64,000 bases of DNA from assembly GCF_002920615.1 (NCBI RefSeq), contig NZ_PQSU01000011.1, forward strand, positions 62,001 to 126,000, in the 5' to 3' direction. The position numbers and the translations under genes are program-made. Shown here in pieces: positions 41,130-50,138 of the stretch. The notes beneath the pieces are model-generated. The model searched no databases. It saw only the letters and a list, made by a program, of their open reading frames with translations, and was not told where the DNA came from. The DNA is from Streptomyces sp. Ru62. Lineage in GTDB: Bacteria > Actinomycetota > Actinomycetes > Streptomycetales > Streptomycetaceae. Position 1 is the first letter of the stretch. Each line of letters opens with the position of its first letter.

Positions 41130-43514
41130 TCAGAGCGCGGTCAGGGACTGCTCCGCCCACACCGTCTTGCCGATCCGGTCGTGCCGGGTGCCCCAGCGCT
41201 CGGCGAGCTGGGCGACCAGCAGCAGGCCGCGGCCGCCCTCGTCGAAGATCCGGGCCCGGCGCATGTGCGGGGTGGTGTCACTGGCGTCGTAGACCTCGCT
41301 GATCAGGGTCTTGCTCTGGCGGATCAGCCGGAGCCGGATGGGCGGGCGGCCGTAGCGGATGGCGTTGGTGACCAGCTCGCTGACCATCAGCTCGGTGGTG
41401 AACGCGGCCTCCTCCAGGCCCCACGCGGAGAGCTGGTCGGTGGCGTGCCGGCGGGCCAGGGAGACGACGGTGGGCTCGTCGGACAGTTCCCAGGAGGCGA
41501 CCAGGTCCTCGTGCAGGGCCCGGGTGCGGGCCACCAGGAGGGCGATGTCGTCGTCGGGGCGGTGGCTGAGCAGATCGCCGAGAACCCGGTCGCACACCGC
41601 CTCCAGCGACTCGGCGGGCCGGCCGAGCGCGATGAACATCCTGTCCAGGGCCTCGTCGATGTCGTGGTCGCGGGCCTCCAGCAGCCCGTCCGTGTAGAGC
41701 GCGAGCAGGCTGCCCTCGGGCAGTTCCGTCTCCATCGCCTCGAAGGGCAGCCCGCCGAGCCCGAGCGGCGGTCCCGCGGGCACGTCGAGGAAGCGGACCA
41801 TGCCGTCCGGGGTCACCACGGCGGGCGGCGGATGCCCGGCCCGGGCCACGGAGCAGCGGCGCGAGACCGGGTCGTAGACGGCGTACAGGCAGGTGGTGCC
41901 GATGCCGCCGGCGGTGTCGGCGCCCGGGTCCGCGCTGCCCTCCTCGGCGGCCAGCCGCAGCACCAGGTCGTCCAGGTGGGTGAGCAGCTCGTCGGCGGGC
42001 AGATCGACGTCGGCCAGGGTGCGTATCGCCGTGCGCAGCCGGCCCATGGTGGCGGAGGCCCGGATGCCGTGGCCCACCACGTCACCCACGACGAGCGCCA
42101 CCCGCGCCCCGGACAGCGGGATCACGTCGAACCAGTCGCCGCCCACGCCGGCCCGGGTCGCGGCCGGCAGATAGCGGGTGGCGATCTCCAGGGCCCCCTG
42201 GTCGGGCACCGTGTGCGGGAGCAGGCTGCGCTGGAGGGCCACGGTGGTGGTGCGGGGCCGGGCGCAGCCGCGGGCCTGCTCCATGCCGGCGGCCGCCTTG
42301 ACGGTGAACTCCTCGGCGAGCCGCAGGTCCTCCGGTCCGAAGGGCCCCCGCTCCCCGTGCCGGCCGAACAGGGCCACGCCGAGCGTGCTGCCCTGGGCGA
42401 GCAGCGGGACCGCCAGCAGGGAGCGCGTCCCGGACGTGCGCAGCCAGGAGGCGCCCGGGTCCAGCGCCGCCCAGTCGGCCACGGCCGGGTCCGCCATGGC
42501 GTACAGCATCGGGCGGGCCGCCGCCAGACACCGGGCGGGCGGCGAGTCCGCCGGGCAGACGATCACCTCGCCGACCCCCGCACCGACACCGCTCCCGGCG
42601 CCGCTGCCGTGGCCGCGCCCACCGGCCTCCGGTACCGCGCGCAGGGCGGCGCGGCGCAGGACCACCCGTTCCGGCGGCCGGCCGGCGGCCTCGGCGGTGG
42701 TCCACGGCGAGTCCAGCAGGTCCACCGCCATGAGGTCGGCCAGCCGGGGGACCGTGACCTCGCCGAGCTCCTGCGCGGCGCGGGCCTGGTCCGCCGCCGT
42801 GCCGACGGGCGCGGCGGACCCGCCCGGGGCGCGCGCCCCACCGGCGGTCTGCTGGGCCGGCTCCGGCACGGACAGGCAGACGGCCCGCACCCGGCCGTCG
42901 GCGTCCTTCAGCGGGGTGAGGACGATGGCCCGGCCGAGGTCCGGGCCGATCCGGCCGCGCGTCTCCTGGGGCCTGCCGCGCTCCAGCGCCCGCCGCATCG
43001 ACCGGGCGGCCTCCTCGCTCGCGGCCCCGGGCGCGATGTGGGTGAGGCGCAGTCCGCGCATCGCCGTCTCGGGCAGGGCGAGGGCGTGTTCCATCCGGCG
43101 GTTGGCGCGCACCAGGCGCAGGTCCGCGTCGAAGATGGCCAGCGGAAAGGGGGACTGGAGGAACGTCCACTCCTCCAGCGGTTCGCCGCGCGGCGGCTGC
43201 GTGCGGGCCGTCACCGCGCTCACCACGAGCCAGTCGGTGGCGCCGGTGCGCGAGGTCCGGCGGTGGGCCAGCACGCCCAGTTCCAGGAGCCTGCCGTCCT
43301 GGTGGCGCAGCGGGACGGTGCCGTTCCAGCGGGTCCGGCCGGCCAGTGCCCGCCGGACCGCCGCGGCGTCGGCGGCGAGCAGCGCGGTGGCGGGCCGGCC
43401 GACCACCGCCGGGGAGTCGTAGCCGAGCAGCCGCCGCGCGCCCTCGCTCCAGCCGGTGAGGACGCCCTGCTCATCGATGGTGGCCGTGGCCGTGTACGTC
43501 GACTGTCGCTCCAT
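41130..43514 (-). CDS. PAS-GAF-SpoIIE phosphatase with C-terminal RsbW-like kinase domain
   Basis: A 794-residue multidomain signalling protein. Residues about 5-110 and 115-225 are two PAS domains (VLTGWSEGARRLLGYDSPAV; FPLAIFDADLRLVRANRRME). About 245-420 is GAF-like. About 440-645 is a PP2C/SpoIIE serine phosphatase with metal aspartates in GVGGDWFDVIPL, VGDVVGHG and YTDGLLEARD. About 660-790 is a HATPase_c of the RsbW/SpoIIAB kind (LMVSELVTNAIRYG, DEGGRGLLLV). Such proteins control sigma-factor or anti-anti-sigma partners by dephosphorylation and phosphorylation. Its partners are not encoded nearby. Confidence 0.93.
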   Translation of the reverse strand: MERQSTYTATATIDEQGVLTGWSEGARRLLGYDSPAVVGRPATALLAADAAAVRRALAGRTRWNGTVPLRHQDGRLLELGVLAHRRTSRTGATDWLVVSAVTARTQPPRGEPLEEWTFLQSPFPLAIFDADLRLVRANRRMEHALALPETAMRGLRLTHIAPGAASEEAARSMRRALERGRPQETRGRIGPDLGRAIVLTPLKDADGRVRAVCLSVPEPAQQTAGGARAPGGSAAPVGTAADQARAAQELGEVTVPRLADLMAVDLLDSPWTTAEAAGRPPERVVLRRAALRAVPEAGGRGHGSGAGSGVGAGVGEVIVCPADSPPARCLAAARPMLYAMADPAVADWAALDPGASWLRTSGTRSLLAVPLLAQGSTLGVALFGRHGERGPFGPEDLRLAEEFTVKAAAGMEQARGCARPRTTTVALQRSLLPHTVPDQGALEIATRYLPAATRAGVGGDWFDVIPLSGARVALVVGDVVGHGIRASATMGRLRTAIRTLADVDLPADELLTHLDDLVLRLAAEEGSADPGADTAGGIGTTCLYAVYDPVSRRCSVARAGHPPPAVVTPDGMVRFLDVPAGPPLGLGGLPFEAMETELPEGSLLALYTDGLLEARDHDIDEALDRMFIALGRPAESLEAVCDRVLGDLLSHRPDDDIALLVARTRALHEDLVASWELSDEPTVVSLARRHATDQLSAWGLEEAAFTTELMVSELVTNAIRYGRPPIRLRLIRQSKTLISEVYDASDTTPHMRRARIFDEGGRGLLLVAQLAERWGTRHDRIGKTVWAEQSLTAL

Positions 43515-43600
43515 CGCCGCTCATCTCGCCCTAGCTCGGCAGGCTCTCCTGACCAGCATGATCCCGGGCGGCGCGGAGCACCAACGCAACGCGGCGCGCA

Positions 43601-43631
43601 CGGTGGCCCCTGCCGTCCGCAGGGGCCACCG
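43601..43631 (-). terminator. Terminator of GH25 lysozyme gene
   Basis: A perfect 13-bp stem CGGTGGCCCCTGC (43601-43613) / 43619-43631 with loop CGTCC, 23 bases after the stop on the minus strand. Confidence 0.85.
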
Positions 43632-43653
43632 CGGAGCCGTCAGCCGTCGGCTG

Positions 43654-44505
43654 TCAGCCGAGGGCCAGGGCCTGCACCCGGTCCAGGGCGCCGTTGAACT
43701 TGTCGTGGTCGCCGACCGTCGGGCCGGAGGAGGTGTACTGCCACATCGTGTAGTACGACCACCCGGCCGGAAGCGTTCCCGGGTCGGAGGCGTAGCGGGC
43801 GATCCACAGCGGGTTGTTCACGGCGAAGCCGCCGTAGTTGCCGGTGCACTGGGTCCACCAGCTGGTGGCGGTGTAGATGACCGGGTAGCGGCCGGTGCGG
43901 GCCTTGTAGGTGTTGATGAAGTCGGCGATCCAGCTCACCATCTGGCTCGCGGTCTTGCCGTAGCAGGCGGCGCCGTACGGGTTCCACTCGATGTCGAGGG
44001 CGCCGGGCAGCGTCTTGCCGTCCCGGGACCAGCCGCCGCCGTGGTCCACGAAGTAGTTGGCCTGGGTGGCGCCGCTGGTGGTGTCCGGGGTGGCGAAGTG
44101 GTACGAGCCGCGGATCATGCCGACGTTGTAGGAGCCGTTGTACTGCTGGGCGAAGTACGGGTTCGTGTAGTACGTGCCTTCCGTGGCCTTCGTGTACGCC
44201 CAGCGGACCCCGCTGTTCCACAGGGTCGACCAGGCGACGTTGCCCTGGTAGCCGGAGACGTCGACGCCCTCGGTCTGGGTGACGTCACCGGTGCTGGGTG
44301 TGCCGTCCTGGCCGTCGTGGGCGAGGACGCCCATGCCCATGTGGGCGGAGCCGCGGCTGGGCGTGCTCGCGGCCTGGGCGGAGGTGAGCGGAAGCGTGAG
44401 GGAGAGCGCCGCGAGCAGGGCCGTGAGGAGGACGGCGAGGGGGCGGGCGCGGAACGGCAGGGGGGAGCGGACGGAGCGGGTGGAGCCGGGTCTGAGCACG
44501 GGCAT
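43654..44505 (-). CDS. Secreted GH25 lysozyme (muramidase)
   Basis: A 283-residue secreted protein. A signal peptide (about 1-47, with hydrophobic core PLAVLLTALLAALSLTLPLT and AQAAS cleavage) precedes a Chalaropsis-type glycoside hydrolase 25 domain. Key parts are GVDVSGYQGNV, WAYTKATEGTYY, RGSYHFATPD and the catalytic D-x-E in LPGALDIEWNPYG. It should cut the MurNAc-GlcNAc bond of peptidoglycan. CGGAGGC lies 7 bases before ATG 44505. It diverges from a MarR gene across 241 bases. Confidence 0.94.
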   Translation of the reverse strand: MPVLRPGSTRSVRSPLPFRARPLAVLLTALLAALSLTLPLTSAQAASTPSRGSAHMGMGVLAHDGQDGTPSTGDVTQTEGVDVSGYQGNVAWSTLWNSGVRWAYTKATEGTYYTNPYFAQQYNGSYNVGMIRGSYHFATPDTTSGATQANYFVDHGGGWSRDGKTLPGALDIEWNPYGAACYGKTASQMVSWIADFINTYKARTGRYPVIYTATSWWTQCTGNYGGFAVNNPLWIARYASDPGTLPAGWSYYTMWQYTSSGPTVGDHDKFNGALDRVQALALG

Positions 44506-44746
44506 GACGTGCCTCCGGGGAGTGGAGTGGGGGGAGTGACGTGGGGGACTGCGACACCGACCGTCGGCCCACTGGCGTGGGCATGCCATTAATGACGTGG
44601 TAAGGAAGCTACGCACGTAGATACGGCGTGGGAAGAGGGTCCGGACGACGCCGTTGGTCTACGCCTGCGAAATACTGGCAGAGCTGCGGCAATGACGACG
44701 TTTGACAGAAACTTTCAGGACTGCGAAACCGAGCAGGGGTGCTGAC

Positions 44747-45238
44747 GTGCACGAGGACGGAAGCGGCGGCGCGCACGGCGCCGTCGGCCAGATGACGCCC
44801 AGTGGTGCAGACCAGGAATTCCTGGCGCTGGAGCGCGAGTTGACCGTGCTGCTCCGGCGCGCCCGGGCCAACCAGGGCGAGATGGCCCGGGAGGTCCACC
44901 CCGACCTGGAGTCCTCCGCGTACGGCCTGCTCATCCGGCTGGACGAACTGGGCGGCCAGCGGGCCACGGAACTCGCCGGCTACATCGGGGTGGGCAAGGC
45001 CACGATGTCCCGCCAGCTGCGTGCCCTGGAGAACCTGGGCCTGATCGCCCGCGAGCCCGATCCGGCCGACGGCCGCGCCTGGCTCGTCACCCTCACCGAC
45101 GAGGGCCGCCGCCGCGTCGGCACGGTCCGTGAGGCCCGCCGCGCCCGCTACGTCCGCCAGCTCGCCCACTGGGACCGCCACGAGGTCGCCGAACTGGCCC
45201 GGCTGCTGCACGAGCTGAACGGCGTCATGGCGAAGTAG
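44747..45238 (+). CDS. MarR-family transcriptional regulator
   Basis: A 163-residue regulator. The winged helix is at about 70-130: RATELAGYIGVGKATMSRQL, then LENLGLIAREPDPADGRAW with the typical D-x-R wing. Residues 1-30 (VHEDGSGGAHGAVGQMTPSG) are flexible. I chose GTG 44747. The frame runs on to a TTG at 44702, but that overlaps a TTGACA sequence that may be promoter. It may control the divergent lysozyme gene. Confidence 0.88.
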   Translation: MHEDGSGGAHGAVGQMTPSGADQEFLALERELTVLLRRARANQGEMAREVHPDLESSAYGLLIRLDELGGQRATELAGYIGVGKATMSRQLRALENLGLIAREPDPADGRAWLVTLTDEGRRRVGTVREARRARYVRQLAHWDRHEVAELARLLHELNGVMAK

Positions 45239-45283
45239 CGCGACACCGCTGCCGTGGCCCGCCCCGGCACCCCGTCCCGCCCG

Positions 45284-46072
45284 TCACAGCTCCACGTACA
45301 CCACCGTCGCGTCGTCGTGCGTCTTGCCGCGCCCCAGGAACGTCCGCTCCTCCCGGTCCGCCGTCTCCAGCTCCCGTACCCGCTCCACGAGCGACCGGGC
45401 GCCCTCCTTGGCGACCAGGTCGAACAGGGCCGTCCAGTCGCCCTCGCGGAACGTCTCCGTCCAGCGGGTCGCGCCGTCCGTCAGTGCCGCCAGCGCCCGG
45501 ACGTCCCGCCGGGGCAGGGTGCCGGTGACCGCCCGGGCGGCCACGGCGGGGTCGGCGGCGGCGGTGAAGAAGCCGCCCTCCTTGTTGCGCAGGTCCGCGT
45601 CGACCAGGGCGTCCGTGGCGAGCGCGGAGCGGGGCAGCCGGGCCAGCCGGTCGTCCAGCAGCGGGGTGACCGTGCCGTCGGGTCCCCGCACCAGCAGCAC
45701 GGCGTCGGACAGCACCAGGTACTCGACCGCGGTGGCGGACCATCGGGTCAGGGCGACGGTTGCCTGGGGGGTTCGCGGGTGAGAAAGCTCACAGGTCTCC
45801 GCATGGGCGTCCGCGGTGCGCCGGATCGCCCGCGCGAGAATCTCCGAGAGCGTCAGATCTCGGTCGTAAACGGTCAGTTCGGTCAGTGCGCCGCCCAGTC
45901 GCGCGGTGAACCAGGGGACGGAATGCAGACAGCCCGTCCCGCCGCTGGGCGGAGTTACTCCGTCCAGGACGATCACGCAACCTCCCTGTCCGGAGGCGGG
46001 TAGTCCGACACCGGCGAAGTCCTCGTTGGGGCGGGACGCGTCGCCGGGTTCCGAGACGAGATCAGTGCGCAT
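45284..46072 (-). CDS. PP2C-like protein phosphatase
   Basis: A 262-residue PP2C-fold protein. N-terminal SEPGDASRPNEDFAGVGLPA and VIVLDGVTPP supply metal-ligand positions (NEDF, LDGV); C-terminal LTDGATRW and FLGRGKTHDDATVVYVEL give the last aspartates. The set is close to that of an active serine/threonine phosphatase, although the first motif is shortened. ATG 46072 is chosen because the PP2C motif begins at once (MRTDLVSEPG); the longer frame to 46138 adds unrelated sequence. It converges on the MarR gene, with stops 45 bases apart. Confidence 0.8.
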   Translation of the reverse strand: MRTDLVSEPGDASRPNEDFAGVGLPASGQGGCVIVLDGVTPPSGGTGCLHSVPWFTARLGGALTELTVYDRDLTLSEILARAIRRTADAHAETCELSHPRTPQATVALTRWSATAVEYLVLSDAVLLVRGPDGTVTPLLDDRLARLPRSALATDALVDADLRNKEGGFFTAAADPAVAARAVTGTLPRRDVRALAALTDGATRWTETFREGDWTALFDLVAKEGARSLVERVRELETADREERTFLGRGKTHDDATVVYVEL

Positions 46073-46444
46073 CCAGCCAGTCTGCACGAGCCCTTCACAC
46101 GGTGCGCCAAAGGCTGGCACGAGCCGGTGAATTCTCACGACCCCGCAGGTCAGGCGCCTGGTTTGGGTAGAAATGATCTACTCCGGGAAGGCGTGGCGGC
46201 GAATACTGCCAAAGCCTGCCGCGTGCGTCCAACCGGCCCGCCGCGCAAGAGCGCCGCACGCGCCAGGGGAACTTGCCCGCCAACTCCCCTCCGATGTTCA
46301 CTCCTTCGGGTGGCGGGTCAGGTGATGCGCGACCACTGCCCACCGGCACTGGGAGGGTCGGGAACCGTACGAACCGGGTGTACGCACCACTTGGCACCGA
46401 GCTGACGGGGCGCCACCCGGGCCCCTGGGTAGACGAGTTCAGGA
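46073..46444. other. Divergent intergenic region (phosphatase / conservon)
   Basis: A 372-base gap with no convincing gene. It holds a short palindrome GTAGA-N5-TCTAC at 46167-46181 that could be a regulator site for either side. A TAGACG at 46430-46435 lies just before the cvnA ATG, but without a matching -35. Confidence 0.45.
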
Positions 46445-49216
46445 ATGCGAGCACCGGTGCAGAAGAAGCGGCCTCGGCGCACAGGCAGGCAGACGGCCCC
46501 CGAGGGGACCGTCCCCCAGACCCCCGTGGGCTCCGGTCGCCCCACCCATGTGCGCACCCGGCTGATCGTCGCCGTCGCCGTGGTGGCCGCCGCCGTCGCG
46601 GGGGCCGGGGCGCCCGCACTGCTCACCGCCTCCCAGGACGTCAGCGACTCCCAGGACCTGGTGACGCTGGCCGCCCGGACCCAGGACGCGCTCACCCTGG
46701 CCCACTCCCTCGCCGACGAACGCGACGAGGTCACCTCCTACGTCGCGGCCGGCCGCCCCAAGGACAAGGCGCCCTCCGAGGACCGCAGCGCCCGGGTGGA
46801 CCGGCAGGTCGAGGAGTTGCGCGCCGACACCGACATCCCGGCGGGCCTGCGCACCGCCCTCGACGGCGTCGACGCGCTCCGCCGCAGCGCCCTCACGGGC
46901 AAGACCGGCGCCCTCCAGACCCACCAGGCGTACTCGGCGACGATCACCGCGCTGCACCGGCTCGCCGAGCAGCTCGCCGCGCAGATGCCCCCGCGGGCCG
47001 GCTCCGGCGGCCACGCCCTGGCCGAACTGGACTCCGCCGTCCAGCAGTCCGCCGCCGCCCGCGGCCTGCTGCTGGCCGCGCTGAACATCCCGTCCAGCAC
47101 CCGGACGGTGATCGACCCCACCACCGGCCTGCCCACCACGACCGCCACCAGCACCGAGGCGGACCGCAAACAGCGCGACGCGCTCACCGCCGCCGCCCAG
47201 CAGGCCCGGCTGCGCGCCGACGCGGCCCTCGCCGACTTCCGCGAGACGGCGCCGAAGGCGGCCGTGGACTCCTACGACTCCACGGTCACCGGTCCCGAGG
47301 TCAACTCGGCCGACAAGTACCTCGCCTCGCTCACCGACCGGCCCACCCTCGCCGACAGCGAGCTGACCACCAGCACCAAGAAGCTGGACGCGGCCCTGTC
47401 CGCCCGTGTCGACCTGATGCGCGGCGCGGAGTCGGCGCTCTACGACCACCGCACCAAGGACCTCGCGAAGCTCCGGGACGACGATGTCACCGCCCTGGAG
47501 ATCCGCGTCGCCGTCCTGGGTGCGCTGATGCTGGTCGCGGTCGGCATCGCCACGGCCATGGCCCGCTCCCTGACCCGCCCGCTGTCGGTCCTGCGCCGCG
47601 GCTCGGCCCGCCTCGCCGGGTCCGAGGACCCGACGGCCCAGGAGCCGATCGCCTTCACGGGCCGCAACGACGAGTTCGCCCAGGTGGTCCGCTCGGTCAA
47701 CGCCCTGCACGCGCACGCCGTGGCGCTGCACGAGCGCGTGGCCACCCTGGAGACCGACCGCAAGCACCTGGTCGGCCAGCGCCAGAAGATGGCCGACGCC
47801 CGCGAGGAACTGCGCGCCGAGCTCGCCGAGTCCACCGCCCAGCTGGGGCGGCTGCGCACCAGCATCGGCTCCACCTTCGTCAACCTGGCCCTGCGCACCC
47901 TGGGCCTGGTCGAACGCCAGCTCGCGGTCATCGAGGGCCTGGAGGACCGCGAGCAGGACCCCGACCGCCTCGCCACCCTGTTCAAGCTGGACCACTTCGC
48001 CACGGTCATGCGCCGGCACAGCGAGAACCTCCTGGTCCTCGCCGGCACCGAGCACGTCCAGCAGCATCCGGGCCCGGTGCCGCTGGTCGACGTGGTCCGG
48101 GCGGCGGTCAGCGAGATCGAACGCTACGAACGCGTCCGCATCGCGGCCCTCCCGCCGCACGCGCACGTCGCGGGCTTCGCCGCCGACGACCTCTCCCACC
48201 TGCTGGCCGAACTCATGGAGAACGCGACCTCGTTCTCCCCGCCGGACCTGCCCGTCGAGGTCTCCGGCTGGCTCCTGGAGTCGGGTGAGGTCATGCTGTC
48301 GGTCCAGGACGAGGGCATCGGCATGACCGCCGACCGCCTGGACGCCCTCAACGGCCGCCTCGGCGACTTCGACCCCGACTCCCTCTACGACCAGGAGGGC
48401 GAGGAGGGCCTCGGCCTCGGCCTGTACGTCGTCGCGCGCCTCGCGCACCGGCACGGCGTCCGCGTCCAGCTGCGCGAGCAGAAGCAGGGCGGCATCGCGG
48501 CGGTGGTGGTCCTCCCGGCCCCCCTGCTGGTCGAGGCCGCGCCCACGGCGCTCCCGCCGCAGAGCACCGCCCCCGGCGGCACGGGCACCTTCACCCTCCC
48601 CGGCGCCGACGCCGAGGCCAACTCCAACGTCCTGCCCACCCGCGCCAAGCACCAGGACCCCCTGGTCACCCTGGCGGAACAGGCCGTGCGGGACGCCTCC
48701 GCCGAAGCACCGGGGGAGTCACCGCGGGAGGCACCGGCGGAGGCCCACGAGCAGGCCGCCCAGCCCGCCCAGGACACGGAGACCCGCCCGAAGGCCCCGG
48801 CGGAGACGTACGCCGAGACGACGATGGAGCTGCTGCTCCCCAGCCCGCCGGCCGCCGCCGACGGCGAACACACCCCACAGGAGCCCCCCGCACCCGACGA
48901 CGAGACCCGTACGGATGGCGCCGACGGGCACCCGGACTCCGAAAGCGGAGCCGAGGAGGAGCGGCTCACCAGCAAGGGGCTCCCCAAGCGCACACCGAAG
49001 ATCACCGCCCCCAACACCCCGCCCCGCCAGCGCAGCACCAGCGTCGACGCCGAAGCCCTGCGCCGCAGGCTCGGTGGTTTCCGCACCGGCGCCCAGGCCG
49101 GCTACCGCGACGTAGAGGCGGAGATCGCCGAGCAGACGGCCAACAACCGGCGGCCGACCAGCCACGCACACGCCGAAGAAGCCACGGGGGGCACAGCCGA
49201 GGAGGCAAGCAGTTGA
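46445..49216 (+). CDS. cvnA: Conservon histidine-kinase-like sensor CvnA
   Basis: A 923-residue membrane protein, first gene of a CvnABCD conservon. A signal-anchor (LIVAVAVVAAAVAGAGAPAL, about 39-58) is followed by an extracellular nitrate/nitrite-sensing (NIT)-like helical domain (about 60-345). A second membrane segment (LEIRVAVLGALMLVAVGIAT, about 350-370), a HAMP region and a long helix follow. The GHKL ATPase domain (about 560-690) has LMENATSFSPP, DEGIGM and GLGLGLYVVARLA. The usual phospho-acceptor His box is not obvious. About 700-900 is disordered and acidic. The stop overlaps cvnB (TTGA). ATG 46445 has a poor ribosome site; GTG 46457 is possible. Confidence 0.92.
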   Translation: MRAPVQKKRPRRTGRQTAPEGTVPQTPVGSGRPTHVRTRLIVAVAVVAAAVAGAGAPALLTASQDVSDSQDLVTLAARTQDALTLAHSLADERDEVTSYVAAGRPKDKAPSEDRSARVDRQVEELRADTDIPAGLRTALDGVDALRRSALTGKTGALQTHQAYSATITALHRLAEQLAAQMPPRAGSGGHALAELDSAVQQSAAARGLLLAALNIPSSTRTVIDPTTGLPTTTATSTEADRKQRDALTAAAQQARLRADAALADFRETAPKAAVDSYDSTVTGPEVNSADKYLASLTDRPTLADSELTTSTKKLDAALSARVDLMRGAESALYDHRTKDLAKLRDDDVTALEIRVAVLGALMLVAVGIATAMARSLTRPLSVLRRGSARLAGSEDPTAQEPIAFTGRNDEFAQVVRSVNALHAHAVALHERVATLETDRKHLVGQRQKMADAREELRAELAESTAQLGRLRTSIGSTFVNLALRTLGLVERQLAVIEGLEDREQDPDRLATLFKLDHFATVMRRHSENLLVLAGTEHVQQHPGPVPLVDVVRAAVSEIERYERVRIAALPPHAHVAGFAADDLSHLLAELMENATSFSPPDLPVEVSGWLLESGEVMLSVQDEGIGMTADRLDALNGRLGDFDPDSLYDQEGEEGLGLGLYVVARLAHRHGVRVQLREQKQGGIAAVVVLPAPLLVEAAPTALPPQSTAPGGTGTFTLPGADAEANSNVLPTRAKHQDPLVTLAEQAVRDASAEAPGESPREAPAEAHEQAAQPAQDTETRPKAPAETYAETTMELLLPSPPAAADGEHTPQEPPAPDDETRTDGADGHPDSESGAEEERLTSKGLPKRTPKITAPNTPPRQRSTSVDAEALRRRLGGFRTGAQAGYRDVEAEIAEQTANNRRPTSHAHAEEATGGTAEEASS

Positions 49217-49716
49217 CCGCGCCCACTACCTACGGACTGAGCAGTGAAGCCCGCAACCTGCACTGGCTGCTGACCAACCTGGTCGAGGAAGTACCCGGCA
49301 TCCAGTCCGTCGCCGTGGTCTCCTCCGACGGGCTGCTCCTGCTGTCGTCCGACCCGGGTCACACGGAGGACGCCCGCCAGTCCCGCGACACCAAGCGGAC
49401 CGGCCCCCGGGGCTCCTCCGCCGACCTCGCCACCATCGTCTCCGGCATCGGCAGCCTGACCGTCGGCGCCGCCAAGCTGCTGGAGTTCGGCGGGGTCAAG
49501 CACACGATGGTCGCGATGGAGGAGGGCAGCCTGTTCGTGATGTCGATCAGCGACGGCTCGCTGCTCGGCGTGCACGGCTCCGCCGAGTGCGACATGAGCG
49601 TCGTGGCGTACCACATGGCGCTCTTCGTCGGCCGTGCCGGCCACGTCCTGACGCCCGAGCTCCGCAGCGAGCTGCGCAAGAACCTGGAAGCCGATTCGAC
49701 GGGGAGCGACCGATGA
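49213..49716 (+). CDS. cvnB: Roadblock/LC7 protein CvnB
   Basis: A 167-residue Roadblock/LC7-domain protein (LHWLLTNLVEEVPGIQSVAV, then VSSDGLLLLSS; later KHTMVAMEEGSLFVMSISDG). These proteins form dimers that regulate small GTPases, here CvnD. The extra loop at about 48-68 (GHTEDARQSRDTKRTGPRG) is basic and flexible. The start codon is TTG at 49213, overlapping the cvnA stop, which is unusual but the only start that fits the family. Confidence 0.93.
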   Translation: MTAPTTYGLSSEARNLHWLLTNLVEEVPGIQSVAVVSSDGLLLLSSDPGHTEDARQSRDTKRTGPRGSSADLATIVSGIGSLTVGAAKLLEFGGVKHTMVAMEEGSLFVMSISDGSLLGVHGSAECDMSVVAYHMALFVGRAGHVLTPELRSELRKNLEADSTGSDR

Positions 49717-50138
49717 CCGGTACCCCGAAGAAACCAGGGAAGACACAGCTCCCGGTCCGCGGCGGCGACCGCAAACCCGCCCGCGTCCGCCCCTACTCGC
49801 TCACCGGCGGCCGTACCCGCTTCGGCCACGTCCTCCTCGTGGAGACGTTCGTGGCGGCGCTGGAGGCCCCCGAGGAGCGCAAGGAACTGACGAACGGCTC
49901 GCTCACCACCCGGGTCATGCCGGAGATGCGGGCCATCGTCGAACTGTGCCGCCGTATGCGCACGGTGGCCGAGATCGCCGCGCTGCTCAAGATGCCGCTC
50001 GGCGTGGTCCGCGTGCTCCTGAGCGATCTCGCGGACCAGGGAAAGATCCGTGTGTACGGCACCGGAACCGGTCACGGCACCGGCCGCCCGGACCGCGCTC
50101 TGCTGGAAAGGGTGCTGAGTGGACTCCGCCGTCTCTGA
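49713..50138 (+). CDS. cvnC: DUF742 protein CvnC
   Basis: A 141-residue DUF742 protein with a basic N-terminus (PKKPGKTQLPVRGGDRKPAR) and the family signature VRPYSLTGGRTR. A winged-helix-like C-half follows (LCRRMRTVAEIAALLKMPLG, VVRVLLSDLADQGKIRVY). It starts with an ATGA overlap on cvnB and ends 20 bases inside cvnD. Confidence 0.93.
   Translation: MTGTPKKPGKTQLPVRGGDRKPARVRPYSLTGGRTRFGHVLLVETFVAALEAPEERKELTNGSLTTRVMPEMRAIVELCRRMRTVAEIAALLKMPLGVVRVLLSDLADQGKIRVYGTGTGHGTGRPDRALLERVLSGLRRL

Noticed and set aside
44702..44735. TTGACA before the MarR gene as a promoter
   Set aside because: The -35 is perfect but the sequence 17-18 bases on (GAAACC) is not a credible -10; it is mentioned only in the gene entry.
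46127..46405. Possible 92-residue gene before cvnA
   Set aside because: No ribosome site, weak codon bias and no recognisable motif; treated as non-coding.
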